In this document: positions 23,145-33,285 of the stretch, in pieces | How the letters are laid out: each line of letters starts with the position of its first letter | Numbering within the stretch: the stretch's first letter is position 1 | Assembly (NCBI GenBank): GCA_023078685.1 | Contig: JALGAS010000005.1 | Coordinates: forward strand, 3,844,001 to 3,908,000 | Direction of reading: 5' to 3' | From: Neopestalotiopsis rosae | Lineage: Eukaryota; Ascomycota; Sordariomycetes; Amphisphaeriales; Sporocadaceae | DNA: 64,000 nucleotides | Program-made: the position numbers and the translations under genes | The notes under the pieces: model-generated | Databases searched by the model: none | Told to the model about the DNA's origin: nothing | The model's input: only the letters and a program-made list of their open reading frames with translations

Positions 23145-23926
23145 ATGGAGCCGTTCGCGGGCGTTTCGAGCGAACATGGCAGCGGCAGCTTCTCATCAGC
23201 AGATCCGGCCGGCGTTACACTTCTCATTGCCGATGGATATGGGCGACCTGTATATAAATGTCTTTCATTTATCCACTGAATATGCGACATTGGAACAATT
23301 GAAGCTAATTGAGAGGTGTATTTCTGGCAGATATATGGCAGAATGTGTGCAATATTACACCAGCCCGTCAAGATAGTCGAACATGGACTCGAGGCAGTCA
23401 ACGCTTACAAACAAGAGCCAGAGCGGTTGCGTTACATCCTTTTGGGTTCGTTTTCCACCAGTATTTCCCCAACTTACGAACACGACTGATTCAGCTGTAC
23501 CTAGATATCCACATGGCGGTCATGAGCGGCCTCGGGGCCGCGCGAGAGATCCGAAAGTTTGAAGAAGCCCACAACATCAAGCCGGCCGTAATTATAGGAC
23601 TGCGGATGAGGTGGCCACAAGACGCATTACCAGAGTGTCTCGAGGCCGGGTTCGACGCCATTACCATGGGACCCTTGAGCACTGATTTCTTCCGCGAGTT
23701 CCTCTGTGGCCCGCCCGAGACCAACCTCTTTGTCCAGTACGGCTGCCTCAGCCAAGAAGAGCAGCGATGGCACGCACAACGCTATCGCCGAGCCCTCGCG
23801 AGTCCCGGAGCGTACTTGCAAAAGAAAACTGATTATACCAGACGCCGAAGGTGTATTTATCGGGCGGCTTTTCTATGTACATCAGATACCTGTATGCACC
23901 GGCCCCTCCCGTCCGTTACCCAGTGA
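23145..23926 (+). CDS. Response-regulator receiver-like protein with eroded active site
   Basis: Three exons (23145-23249, 23331-23445, 23505-23926) encode 213 aa. Splicing produces a receiver-domain fold order: VTLLIAD (strand 1), ILHQPVKIVEHGLEAVNAYK, then RYILLDIHMAVMSGLGAAREI with the phospho-acceptor Asp at residue 74, whose codon is split by the second intron. Compared with canonical receivers the acidic pair is reduced to Ala29-Asp30. The Thr/Ser switch position is Arg107 (VIIGLRM), and the invariant Lys before Pro is Gly129 (MGPLS). The second intron uses a GTTCGT donor. The C-terminal 80 residues are basic and match nothing I know. It is either a pseudo-receiver with a non-phosphorylation role or a decaying fragment of a hybrid histidine kinase or regulator. 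No kinase domain is adjacent. Confidence 0.6.
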
Positions 23927-24278
23927 CAGAGGATACGGACGAGACATGGGAAAGTCATTTTTAGCGTTTTATAGACACTTTACAACCGTATTAATGATCG
24001 GCTCATTCTAAAAACTCCTTTATCTCGTGTGGTCGATGTCCAGGTTCAAAGATGACCCTTTCATTATGTGAGAATTCCAATGAGCCGTAAGACTTTTCCA
24101 GCGAAGGACAAGTTTCTGAATCACTCGCTTTGTAGTGCATCACTGTTGATATTGGTGGCTGTCGTTTCATGGTGACTGAAATAAAATTTTGATTGTTGGA
24201 CGAACCAGACTTTTTGTTGTCTGCTGTATAATCTACAAGAAGCTCGTCGGTGGAACGCTTTCTAAACAAAACCCGGGT
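23927..24278. other. Convergent intergenic region
   Basis: This is an AT-rich stretch between the receiver-like gene and NOC2, presumably 3' UTRs. I see no feature in it. Confidence 0.5.
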
Positions 24279-26636
24279 TTAATCATCATCTTCCTCTTCT
24301 TCATCCTCATCCTCGTCTTCAGATGATTCGTCCTCTTCATCATCCTCTTCGTCTTCCATGTCGACGTCTTCATCTTCGTCGTCGTCGTCATCCGCGACAC
24401 CATTGGCTTGCAGAGCCTCTTGCTCTTCCTCCTTGCGCTTCCGCTCATCTTCCTTGCGGGCCTGTTCCAACATCTTGGCCTTTTCAGCACCTGCCTTCCT
24501 TTGGGCAACGACATAAGCGCCAATCGGGGTCTTCTCCCATTCAAAATCCTTGAGGAAAGCATCTACTTGCGACCTGTCGCGGGGAGCAAAGTCGACCTTC
24601 GCACGCTTGCCCTCAATGAACTTTGTGTTGGTTTCGAGCTTCTGCACGAGGAGCACGAGACCGGATCGAAGCTTGTTATTAGTGTTGCCGCCAGTCTTCT
24701 TGCGTGACTGCTTGAGCCATCGCTTCAGCATAATGATCACGGGCAGCGCAAACTCCGGGAATGCGATATTTGTTGACCAAAGCACGAAATACTCGGAGAA
24801 TAGCTCAACGACCTGGTCACCAACACCATCTTGGTACACTCTTGTCCTGAGGTAGGTCTTTGGTGCCTTGTAGTTGACATGGAAGTCCAGAGGCTTGATT
24901 GTCGCTGCCTTTGGCGATTTCCGCATTTCTGCTGAGTTGAGCACTTCTAGAAGTGCAGAAGCAAGGGGGATGTAGGTTCCAGTTGACCTGGAGATACGGA
25001 GGAGTGACCGGGTCAAGTGGAAGCGCAACGGGAAGTAAATGGCGGTAGGAATAAGTCGCATGGCTCCCAGAGTAACCTGAACCAATGGGTAGACGAGTAG
25101 CTTGAGCTGGGACTCCTTGCCCAGCTCACTCTCCCGGAGAGAGTTGCAGTGCTCTGCCAAGACGTAAGACCAGAAATCTAACGAATGCACATATTGCCAG
25201 TTGTAGACATTCCTGTATGCGTCGTTCTTGTTGTGTACAATGCTGTTGCGCAAGTGAATGGCAAGTTGGCGAATGAAGCTGAAGGCTGTGGTGTAGCCAA
25301 TGTTTTGATCAATACCCCAAAGTTCAGCTGCCGAGTTCTTCATCAAGTTGATACCCTGAATAGTGTTGCTGTTGGTGACACGCGAACCTGAGATCAGACC
25401 CTGGTAGGTGGCCTTCAGCACGGCCTCACGAATTCCCTTGTCACCAACGACAACCAGCTTGCGCAGGACCAGGAAAGCTGTGATGCGTGTGGTTTCGCTG
25501 CTCGTGGATTGGCTCCAAAAGTCAACCACTGTCTTGATGAGGTTCTTGAGAAGTTTCCTGAAACTCAACAGGTAGGGCACGAGAGGCTCAAGAGCAGCCA
25601 GTGTAAGCTTCAGCGTAGCATCATCGGACAAGGTGCCAAGCAGGTGCAGGATTGCTGAAGTGTATGATTTCAGAAGTAGCGACAGAACCTTGAACTTCTT
25701 GGAATCTGTCGGTACTTGCACTTTGCCTCCTGCTGTCTCTTTAATGGGGACATGGTGCTGCAGAACCTCCGGGATTTGCTTCAGGGCGACAATGAGGATA
25801 TCGTGGAATGCTGCCGGGCTTGAAATCGTGTATCGCTGGGTTGTTCGGTTTTCCTCGTCGGTCTCGTTGAGGTGTGCAGCAGATCGGAAAGCCAGGACAA
25901 CTTGTCTCGCCGCTCTCAGAGAGTAGGTCTCGTCGAGGGACTTCTTCCACTTGGCAACCATGGCCTGTGTCAACTCATTGCTACCCACTTCCTCTTCCTC
26001 GTCTTCAGACTCGTCCTTCTTGGCGGCCTTCTTCTCCTTCTTCCGCTTCTTCTTGGGCTGCTCCTCTTCGCCGGCGCTCAACTCGTCGACCTCGGCCAGA
26101 TCGGCATTGTCAAATTCTAGAGCTTCCGGATCGTTTTCCTGCAAGAACTTGTAGAATTCTGGGTCGTCCTTTGCCAGCGCATCCATGGCTTCTTTGCTCA
26201 TGCCGACATCTTGGTCATCTTCGTCGCCGGACTCGTCGCTGTCGTCGTCGGCTGGTTTCTCATCGTCGGAGGGAAGCTCGGAGCCACTCTCGTCGTCGGA
26301 GGCAGGTGCATCCCGCTTCCGCTTGCCCAGCTTCTTGTCGGCCTTCTTTCCTGGCTGCTTCTTGTCGATAATCTCGAAACCGCCGCCAAAGAAGTCATCC
26401 ACACTCATCTCGCCTACATTGGCGGTCGTAGACTTGCCCTTGGCATTCTTGGGCTCCTCGCCCTCGGCAGGACCCTTGAGATACTCGGCATCGCTGGCGC
26501 GCCTAGACTGCTTCTTGTTCTTAACTTGCTGGCGCTGCTTGATCTTTGCAGCAGCTTTTCTCTGGTCCAAAACACCCTTGAGATGTTTCGTCTCGAACTT
26601 CTTGGTCGCCTTGAAGTTCTTCTTTGCGCCGGCCAT
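24279..26636 (-). CDS. NOC2: Nucleolar complex protein NOC2, 60S ribosome biogenesis
   Basis: A single exon of 785 codons on the minus strand starts at the ATG at 26636. The N-terminus is very basic (MAGAKKNFKATKKFETKHLK), then comes an acidic Ser/Asp/Glu region. The central NOC2 helical-repeat domain runs from about residue 230 to 680 (for example YVHSLDFWSYVLAEHC and FPLRFHLTRSLLRISRSTGTYIPL). The tail of about 50 residues is almost entirely acidic. NOC2 pairs with Noc1/Mak21 in the nucleolus and with Noc3 in the nucleoplasm to move pre-60S particles forward. Length and domain order agree with yeast Noc2. It is divergent from VPS28. Confidence 0.95.
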   Translation of the reverse strand: MAGAKKNFKATKKFETKHLKGVLDQRKAAAKIKQRQQVKNKKQSRRASDAEYLKGPAEGEEPKNAKGKSTTANVGEMSVDDFFGGGFEIIDKKQPGKKADKKLGKRKRDAPASDDESGSELPSDDEKPADDDSDESGDEDDQDVGMSKEAMDALAKDDPEFYKFLQENDPEALEFDNADLAEVDELSAGEEEQPKKKRKKEKKAAKKDESEDEEEEVGSNELTQAMVAKWKKSLDETYSLRAARQVVLAFRSAAHLNETDEENRTTQRYTISSPAAFHDILIVALKQIPEVLQHHVPIKETAGGKVQVPTDSKKFKVLSLLLKSYTSAILHLLGTLSDDATLKLTLAALEPLVPYLLSFRKLLKNLIKTVVDFWSQSTSSETTRITAFLVLRKLVVVGDKGIREAVLKATYQGLISGSRVTNSNTIQGINLMKNSAAELWGIDQNIGYTTAFSFIRQLAIHLRNSIVHNKNDAYRNVYNWQYVHSLDFWSYVLAEHCNSLRESELGKESQLKLLVYPLVQVTLGAMRLIPTAIYFPLRFHLTRSLLRISRSTGTYIPLASALLEVLNSAEMRKSPKAATIKPLDFHVNYKAPKTYLRTRVYQDGVGDQVVELFSEYFVLWSTNIAFPEFALPVIIMLKRWLKQSRKKTGGNTNNKLRSGLVLLVQKLETNTKFIEGKRAKVDFAPRDRSQVDAFLKDFEWEKTPIGAYVVAQRKAGAEKAKMLEQARKEDERKRKEEEQEALQANGVADDDDDEDEDVDMEDEEDDEEDESSEDEDEDEEEEDDD

Positions 26637-27110
26637 TTTGTGAGAAATCGACTGCTAGCTGCAGTGGTGGGCGATTCTCAAAAATGGTGTTGCGATATGA
26701 GAGAGTGAAGGGACCCTCCAAAAGTTGGTCTGCTCTCTCCAATTGTCTGCCGCTTTGCTCAAAAAAAGTTCAAAAATTTCGGGCTTATCGTTATCAGTTT
26801 CAATGAGCTAGTCTATGATGGGCTTAGATACAGGTACGTACCTAAGCCCGCAATTGACATGAGGCCCGCATCGGGTGTTGACCCCACCATCCATGTACGT
26901 ACCTCTTCGTGGTTGGAACTTCAATGTTCTCCATTGATGCCTCTCATGCTATGGACGCTGCCTTTCGGACTGGACAGTTACTTCCAACGAACATCATACA
27001 ACAACCACGTCCACTCGCGTTCATCCTGCCGCTCGCTTATTCAAGGATCACGTATACAACGAACGGATTCTGAGCCCAACAATAACGGACAAGAGTTACA
27101 TTGATACATC
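26637..27110. promoter_or_regulatory. Divergent promoter between NOC2 and VPS28 with a palindromic element
   Basis: This gap of 474 bp should carry both promoters. It contains the 12-bp perfect palindrome AGGTACGTACCT (26832-26843) nested in an outer inverted repeat, GGGCTTAG (26820-26827) with CTAAGCCC (26842-26849). A second copy of GTACGTACCT lies at 26895-26904. No known regulator is assigned. Confidence 0.45.
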
Positions 27111-27876
27111 ATGAATTCACGACAGGCATATGCGCCCACACCTCACAGTTATGTGCCACATTCAAACCTGTCAGCCACCATTGACTTAGATCAGGTAAAT
27201 GGTTCATAATCGTGTATCGACTTGCAGGGAACTCATACGTAAATAGGAAGTCAAACTGGCAGAGAATCGAGCTGAGCGGGATGTGCAAGACTCACTAGCT
27301 GAGATATTTTCAATCATTGTCACGCTCGACGAACTCGAGAAGGCATTTCTCAAGGATGCAATTCCCGAAGCCGACTACACTGAGATATGTGAGCGCTCGC
27401 TCAAGCAGTACAAGTCTATTCTCGCAGATGAGACTGTGGCCAAGCGCTTCGTAGGCCTGGAGGAATTCAAGGCCGAGTTCGACATGGAAGTGCCCAGGGC
27501 AACAGAACGCCTCAAGGTCGGCATGCCGGCCACGGCTGTGGACGCTTCAGCCGGTGTTGCCCCCACACCTGCTGCAAACACCAGCAACAACTCTGGCGCT
27601 CTTATCCTAGAGGCTACACAAGACTTTATTACATTCCTGGATGCTCTCCGGCTAAACCTCCTTGCCAAGGATCAACTTCACCCTCTATTGACTGATGTGA
27701 TCCAAAGCGTCAATAAAGTTACGGATCGAGATTTCGAGAACAGGGGCAAGATCATCCAATGGTTGATAACGTTGAACCAAATGAAAGCTACCCAAGAGCT
27801 GAGTGATGAGCAAGCAAGAGAGCTGGAGTCCGATATCAACGCCGCCTACCTGGGATTCAAGAATGTCCTTTCTTGA
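27111..27876 (+). CDS. VPS28: ESCRT-I subunit VPS28
   Basis: Two exons (27111-27194 and 27247-27876) encode 237 aa, the typical size. After a short leader with Tyr/Pro/His residues comes the N-terminal helical domain (EVKLAENRAERDVQDSLAEI) that binds the ESCRT-I core. A Thr/Ala/Pro-rich linker follows near residues 145-165. The C-terminal four-helix domain (DFITFLDALRLNLLAKDQLH to SDINAAYLGFKNVLS) contacts ESCRT-II. VPS28 works with Vps23 and Vps37 on endosomes in sorting ubiquitinated cargo into multivesicular bodies; in fungi ESCRT also supports alkaline-pH signalling. The 52-nt intron uses the second of two possible acceptors, since the first would introduce a stop. Confidence 0.95.
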
Positions 27877-28266
27877 GGTGGACCGATTGGTGACGAAATA
27901 ACTCCGAATCATGGAATGGACAAAATAACCGAGAACAAGTACAGCTACAAACAGCATAATCACGTCGTGCCTCGACATTTCTCTCACAATATATCCGTTG
28001 GCAAGGGGCTCATCTGTGAGCACGCCAAGCTAGTGGCTACGAATATTCTACATCACTCCTGTTCGTCTTTTGTAGTGCAATGCCGCAAATGGCATAAATG
28101 CTACAAAAGACAGAATATGATACCACCTTCTGGGCTGTCAAGATTGCGCCATTCGTCCGATATATATATGAAGACTTAAGGTCGATCAATGATGCACCTA
28201 AGCGCTCTGCCTCATCATTTCTTATTACACGTGCGTCCAGGATGAAAGACTGACAGCTTGTATACT
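27877..28266. other. Convergent intergenic region
   Basis: This is an AT-rich gap between VPS28 and the CDC123-like gene, whose 3' ends face each other. No RNA gene or repeat was seen. Confidence 0.5.
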
Positions 28267-29541
28267 CTAACTACCCTTTCCCGACTCAGCCCAGGCCCTT
28301 TGAAGTTTCACGAACCTTGGATGATTCCCGAGTACCCCTTCGCCTGTGCTCTTGTTCTCTGAGCCCCCGAACTTCCTCTCGAATACACTCAGCGCCGCCT
28401 TCCTCGTCGTGAAATACATACCCGGCTCAGCTCCTGGGACAGGAATTGACATAAATCTTTCATGGCTAGGGGCATCCAATACCCATGCCAGACCACGCTT
28501 CCTCATACATCCGAGCTCATTCTGAATGATGCCGGCCCTGCCAATTTGGTAGGCCTCGTCGCGACCTAGCTTAGGCATCCCTGGGACTTGCGAGCCATGT
28601 GGCGGAACGATTCGCACGACTGTCGACTGGCAAGTTTCGGGTTGAAGTATGTCCGAGTCGTCCAGCCAGTGGAACAGCAGGCTGCCCGAACCCAAAAACG
28701 GGCCCCCCGGATTGATCTCAATGAGCTTGAGCTCAAAATCCGAGGTTCGAGCCTCGGCATAGACATCCAGAGCGCACGAATCGAACTCGAGCGAAGGACG
28801 AATTTCTCGCCATAGTGCTCGGGCCTGCCAGACCAGACGGTGCAAAGCGTCGTCGGGGAGGTCGTAGTTGTGGGTATGAAACCGAGTCTGGCTGATAGCC
28901 ACGACCTGATCGCCGTGGATGAAACAGCGCCACTCAGACAGCTTGTCAATATTGGCGTAGGGGGATAAGAAGATCTGGCTATCAGCGATCACCTCTTTCG
29001 GGTCGCTCGATGCCTTTGTTAGCAGGCTGATGAGGCTTTGAACTGTCCGCTTTGACGACACGATCTTGACAAGCGCTTCGTGGACACTGTAAACAGGCTT
29101 GAGATCCCCGCCGTCGGCGTCCTTGGGCGAGCAGTGGCTCATGCGAACGAAGAGACCACCCTCGGGAAGAGGAGCCGGTAAAGGCGGGAATTCGTCGCTA
29201 ATTCTCTTCAAGCTCTCCGCAATGGCTTTATCGTCAACGAGGCGGGCCCCGTACTTGGAGCGGGCAGCCACACCCAGCAACTGGTCCAATTGCTCCCTGC
29301 TGGGTCGCAGCACCATGAGGGGCCGCCGGAGCATTCGTTGGGCAACGGCAGGCGTCATGACGCGCCCCATGTTGAACTCGTCCACTGCGTCCTGGCGGCA
29401 GCGGAGGAATATTGGTGTAAGGTAGCCCGTCTGGGCCAGCCAGGGGGCTAAGGCATGGTGATTGTAGGAGTTGAGGCGGTCGTCTGCCAAGGTGCGCAAC
29501 GGCATGCGTTGGATGACGATGGGTTTCTCGTCGGTAGTCAT
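28267..29541 (-). CDS. CDC123/D123-family ATP-grasp protein (divergent member)
   Basis: A single 424-codon exon runs on the minus strand. The central part matches the Cdc123 family pattern: a conserved FVRMSHCSPKDA block, EWRCFIHGDQVVAISQ, then the metal/nucleotide segment DVYAEARTSDFELKLIEINP followed by GSGSLLFHW. Cdc123 is an ATP-grasp chaperone that assembles eukaryotic translation initiation factor 2. Filamentous fungi also have extra, divergent D123 proteins of unknown role. The long N-terminal region (about 120 residues) and the variant motif spellings suggest that this is such a paralogue rather than the essential Cdc123. Deciding requires a search for a second copy in the genome. There is no intron. 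Confidence 0.75.
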   Translation of the reverse strand: MTTDEKPIVIQRMPLRTLADDRLNSYNHHALAPWLAQTGYLTPIFLRCRQDAVDEFNMGRVMTPAVAQRMLRRPLMVLRPSREQLDQLLGVAARSKYGARLVDDKAIAESLKRISDEFPPLPAPLPEGGLFVRMSHCSPKDADGGDLKPVYSVHEALVKIVSSKRTVQSLISLLTKASSDPKEVIADSQIFLSPYANIDKLSEWRCFIHGDQVVAISQTRFHTHNYDLPDDALHRLVWQARALWREIRPSLEFDSCALDVYAEARTSDFELKLIEINPGGPFLGSGSLLFHWLDDSDILQPETCQSTVVRIVPPHGSQVPGMPKLGRDEAYQIGRAGIIQNELGCMRKRGLAWVLDAPSHERFMSIPVPGAEPGMYFTTRKAALSVFERKFGGSENKSTGEGVLGNHPRFVKLQRAWAESGKGS

Positions 29542-30353
29542 GATAGTAGTCTTTGGACGATTATAGGTGTTAATTGTCTTGCCGTGGGCGTCGATGGACC
29601 ACTGGAATATTGCACCTTGAATAGCTCATATGGCTGGCATAGAGAGTCTTTTTCAATTGATATTGTGACCATGTTTTGGTGTTGACTCAGTCGGCCAGCG
29701 TATACTCCGTATGTACCCCCACTGCCCATTGGATACACACTGGAAACCAGGCAGACGCCTAGCTGCTAGTCGGGAGTCCGTGGATCCTACTCTTGGTCTG
29801 TGGGATGGACTCCTTCGGCCCCAGCTTGCAGTCGCCAGATTGCAGCCGTGAATTTGACCTCACCAGTAGGTCGAAAATTATATTCTGGTATTGTCTCTTC
29901 ATACATCGAGTCTGAAACTTTTCGTGATAACTTTCAAAGGATGGGCCATGCACAAAGGCAAATACGTCTCGTAAGCCGTGGTGGATCATTTGTCTCTGAG
30001 CCTCTGTATGTTGCTTAGTATATTTCGTATACTTCGTACGTCTGCATATAAGAACTAACCGATTATTAAATGACCAGAATGTAGCCAGTTCCCTCCTAAG
30101 ATTTTATCATACGTTCTCATCTGTGACTCTCTATGATCGATTATAAGAGAAGACAACGGGAAAAGTGGCTCGTGCTTTTCGGCGCTTACCCTTCAGAGCA
30201 AGGGGGGCCGCGTCACCCGTTCAATTCCCTTATCACTTCAGCCTGAGCGAGCATGTAGAATCCCTTCCTTCATTTACAAGAATCAGAATGTTATCCACTG
30301 GTTGGATCTTTCTTGTACAGTCTCATTAAGCGAATGTATATTGCCATGCCAAG
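29542..30353. promoter_or_regulatory. Divergent promoter region between the CDC123-like gene and the secreted-protein gene
   Basis: This gap of about 0.8 kb has no convincing open frame. It includes one TGACTCA heptamer (29683-29689), a match to the Gcn4/CPC1 consensus that could easily be chance. Otherwise it is AT-rich promoter-like sequence. Confidence 0.4.
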
Positions 30354-32503
30354 ATGTGGGCAATCAAACAATGTGGAGCTGCATTTGCAACTCTACTATT
30401 ACTAGGCCCCGTCGCGGCGACTACTGAGCAGCAGAAACCGCTGCTAGGCAGTCATGTATCGCAGGAAGCAGCCAACAGCTTTGCTTCATCGACCTCTCCA
30501 TGGAGGCTCAACTTTTCATCCACAGCGCCGTACCTATTCTCATCCGTCTCGTCGCTATTGCAACAATGGGGAAATACATTCTTCCCGAACGGTCATAACA
30601 TTGTGCCGTGCGAGATACCAGCTTACACTTTGTTCTACCATGGCCGGCTCGATGGCGACCAGCCTCCCAGTCCGGAATGGTTGGCCTTTGATATGTATGG
30701 CGATCACAGCTTTCATCATGATTCGTCGGGTGCTAACACGGCCTAAACAGAGAAATGTCATATGGAATCATGGGAAGCACAAGAAATTCGCACATGCTCA
30801 CTTACCAAACGACAAAGCCCGTAAAGGCATTGTATTTTGATGGCGAGTCAGCCACGCTGATGGGATTGGGTCAAATGGATACGCAAATGCTTCACGTATT
30901 CGGCAACATTACAGGCCCACCTCATGACGGCTGGGGACTGTATCTGGAATACGCCCGTGCTACTGGACTCTGCGATTGGCTCGAGTCGGCAGGACTCAGA
31001 GGAGAGGGCTGGGGCTATGAGGGCGTCGTTCGAATGAACGCCGGCTTCGAGATGATTTGGTGTGATTTCACGAGCCCGAGCCTGAGGCTGCTAACACATC
31101 TCAACGTTACGGCGCCTCAGCTTCCCAAGGAAAAACAAGATGATCGGGTAGCTGCGAGGAACGCAAAGTCGCAGGAAAGTTCATACTATCCCCTACCGCC
31201 ATTGCCAACCCGAACCGATCATTCGACAGATCCTACAGACCCGCCAAGGCCGCCCAACTGGCGATGGGAGATTGACCGAGAGCCTTTTCTCAGGTCACAG
31301 GCCTGGGGTTGGTTTTCTAGTGCCACTTACCATTACGGAAAGTCGAGGCAAAGCCCTGGCCTTGGCGAAGTCCGAGCAAAAGCCAACAACTGCGGCATCA
31401 TGTCGTATTACTCACCCCGATTGACCAACCTGACCCACGTTCGGGCTGTGAGCGAGCAAGAGCTGTACAACTTGACGACGCAGGGCCACTGGAAGGGTGA
31501 AGGCCCAGAGGGAAACAGAACAACAGGCCTGGCTGACCTGAGAAGACGTCGACGTTACCACCATCTCGGAGATGTATCGAGCGAGGAAGCTCTCTTTATG
31601 CGTAAAAGCTCTGAGCGTACTCTAAAGAACCTCGTAGAGGGTAGAACCGAGTGTTCAGGGGCTGATTGGGTATACATCAGCAATGAAATCGCCCAAAACA
31701 CTGGAATCCACCTCAAGGAGATGACACAGCTGCTGGACTCATTCTCTCAACATGCTGATAATGAGACAGCTGTTGAGTCCTGGATGTCCAGCATGCGAGC
31801 TCATAGCCACTCCTTTTATGTCGCGTTCCTGGAGTATCCGACGACCCCCGACTCAAGCGATTGGACCATCGAGTCTCAGCTCTATGCCCAAACTTATTCG
31901 CGTTGTCGTTACCGGTATACGCGTCTAATGGCACCCAGCGAAGGCATCAATCTCAGTCCGGAAGAGGAGGATCTGCGCTGGGCCGTCGAAGAAACCTATG
32001 GTGCAATCTGTTCTGTCCTGTTGACTATAGGCTTCCAAATTGAGGGTCTCTGGGCTGAAGATTTCAATAAGGTCGAGAGGAATGTGCAATCTCCTGCGGT
32101 ATTCCAGGAACGCTACACGCAAGCTGCTCGTACTTGGGACAATGGCCTCCAAGAGCTCATGGCCTGGCTGGGTTGGGAAGATGAGTTCACAGGGTGCTCT
32201 GAAGTTTGTCAATGGGACGAACGCTGCTATATCCCTATGTGGCCACTGATGGCAATGGGCGGTCCTGGAGGACGAGGACCTCCTAGAAGGGGCAATGGAA
32301 CATTTCCAGGTCCACATTATCCTCCACACGGCGGCTATGGTGGTTACGGCCCGTACGACGGTCCACCGCATCGGGGGCCCGGCGGCCCACCAGGCGGATC
32401 CGACCGGAAGCGACCCAGAGGCGGTGGCCCGGGGTTTATGGAAGACGAGACGGAATTATGGGAACCAACGTGTGCCAAAGCAACGCACTTTATGCGATCT
32501 TAA
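30354..32503 (+). CDS. Conserved-looking secreted or lumenal protein of unknown function
   Basis: Two exons (30354-30694 and 30751-32503) encode 697 aa. The first about 22 residues form a signal peptide (basic start, then FATLLLLGPVAA). The mature part contains Trp/Tyr-rich segments such as GWGLYLEYARATGLCDWLES and EMIWCDFTSP, several potential N-glycosylation sites, and scattered Cys. The last 90 residues are rich in Gly, Pro and Arg (GGYGGYGPYDGPPHRGPGG). The splice gives AFDIEMSYGIMGSTRNSH without a break. I do not recognise a catalytic motif. A role at the cell surface or in the secretory lumen is likely from the signal peptide alone. A membrane anchor or GPI signal at the C-terminus is not visible. 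Confidence 0.75.
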
Positions 32504-32828
32504 GACTATCTAGACGTCAGAATTCCTTTTCTCATACACGTAGATGATACCCCAAGCAAGAGCACACGAGTTTAGAAATACATTTCTTTAAAGCTTCAGG
32601 TTGTTGGGTTCCCTGGAAGCTGTTGCTAATCCATCATGTTGTTGCTTCATCTGATTCGACATGTCCTGCCAAGGTGCTTGTGCGGTAGCCGATTCACTGA
32701 CTAGCCAAGGTGCTTTCCAGTTGGAGAGCAGACAGGCTTTGCGGGTTTCGACCACGTGGGCAGGTTAGATGTGCTGATCCAGAATCATCTAGGTATACTG
32801 GAAATCTTCATGGCGATTGTATCAATTC
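32504..32828. other. Convergent intergenic region
   Basis: This is 3' flanking sequence of two converging genes. No feature was recognised. Confidence 0.5.
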
Positions 32829-33285
32829 TCAAGGTGCGGTGATGAAGGCCCTCATCGCTTTGACGGCATCACCTTCATGTGACTTAAGCAGTTCAGTGGC
32901 CTTGACCTTAGTGAGGTCCAACTCGTTGACCTTTTAGACAATGAATGTTAGTCTTTCTGTGTCCGTGCCTTGCCTTGCATCCTTCCAAACCATACAACCA
33001 TGAGTCCGGGTCAGAACATACCAGTAGCGCAACATCGGCCGCATCGACCTTGACCTTCTTCACCTCCGTCTTGGTTGCAGCAGCGCCGCCCAAGCTTTGC
33101 ATGGCCTTCTTGGCAGCATCCTGGTCTACCTGAGCCGAGCTGGATCCCTCATCATTGGCATCGAGCCTCGACATGGCGGCGGCAGCCTTGCGGTCCTCCG
33201 CCGACTTGGCCTTGGCCTGGACCTCGTCCTCGACGTCGCCCGTCGTGGCACCCTCAACGACATTGGGGGGTTGGGGCTCGGCCAT
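32829..33285 (-). CDS. HYPK-like protein (NatA regulator, UBA-like domain)
   Basis: Two exons on the minus strand (33285-33022 and 32930-32829) encode 121 aa. The acidic, Ala-rich N-terminal half contains KAAAAMSRLDAND and a short helix-forming repeat of Ala and Lys. The C-terminal half is the UBA-like/NAC-alpha domain: VDAADVALLVNELDLTKVKA, then a TELLKSHEGDAVKAMRAF block. This order matches the huntingtin-interacting protein K family, which binds the ribosome-associated N-terminal acetyltransferase NatA. The 91-nt intron splits the domain at ALL/VNEL and both ends are canonical. The gene is divergent from the DAHP synthase gene. Confidence 0.9.
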
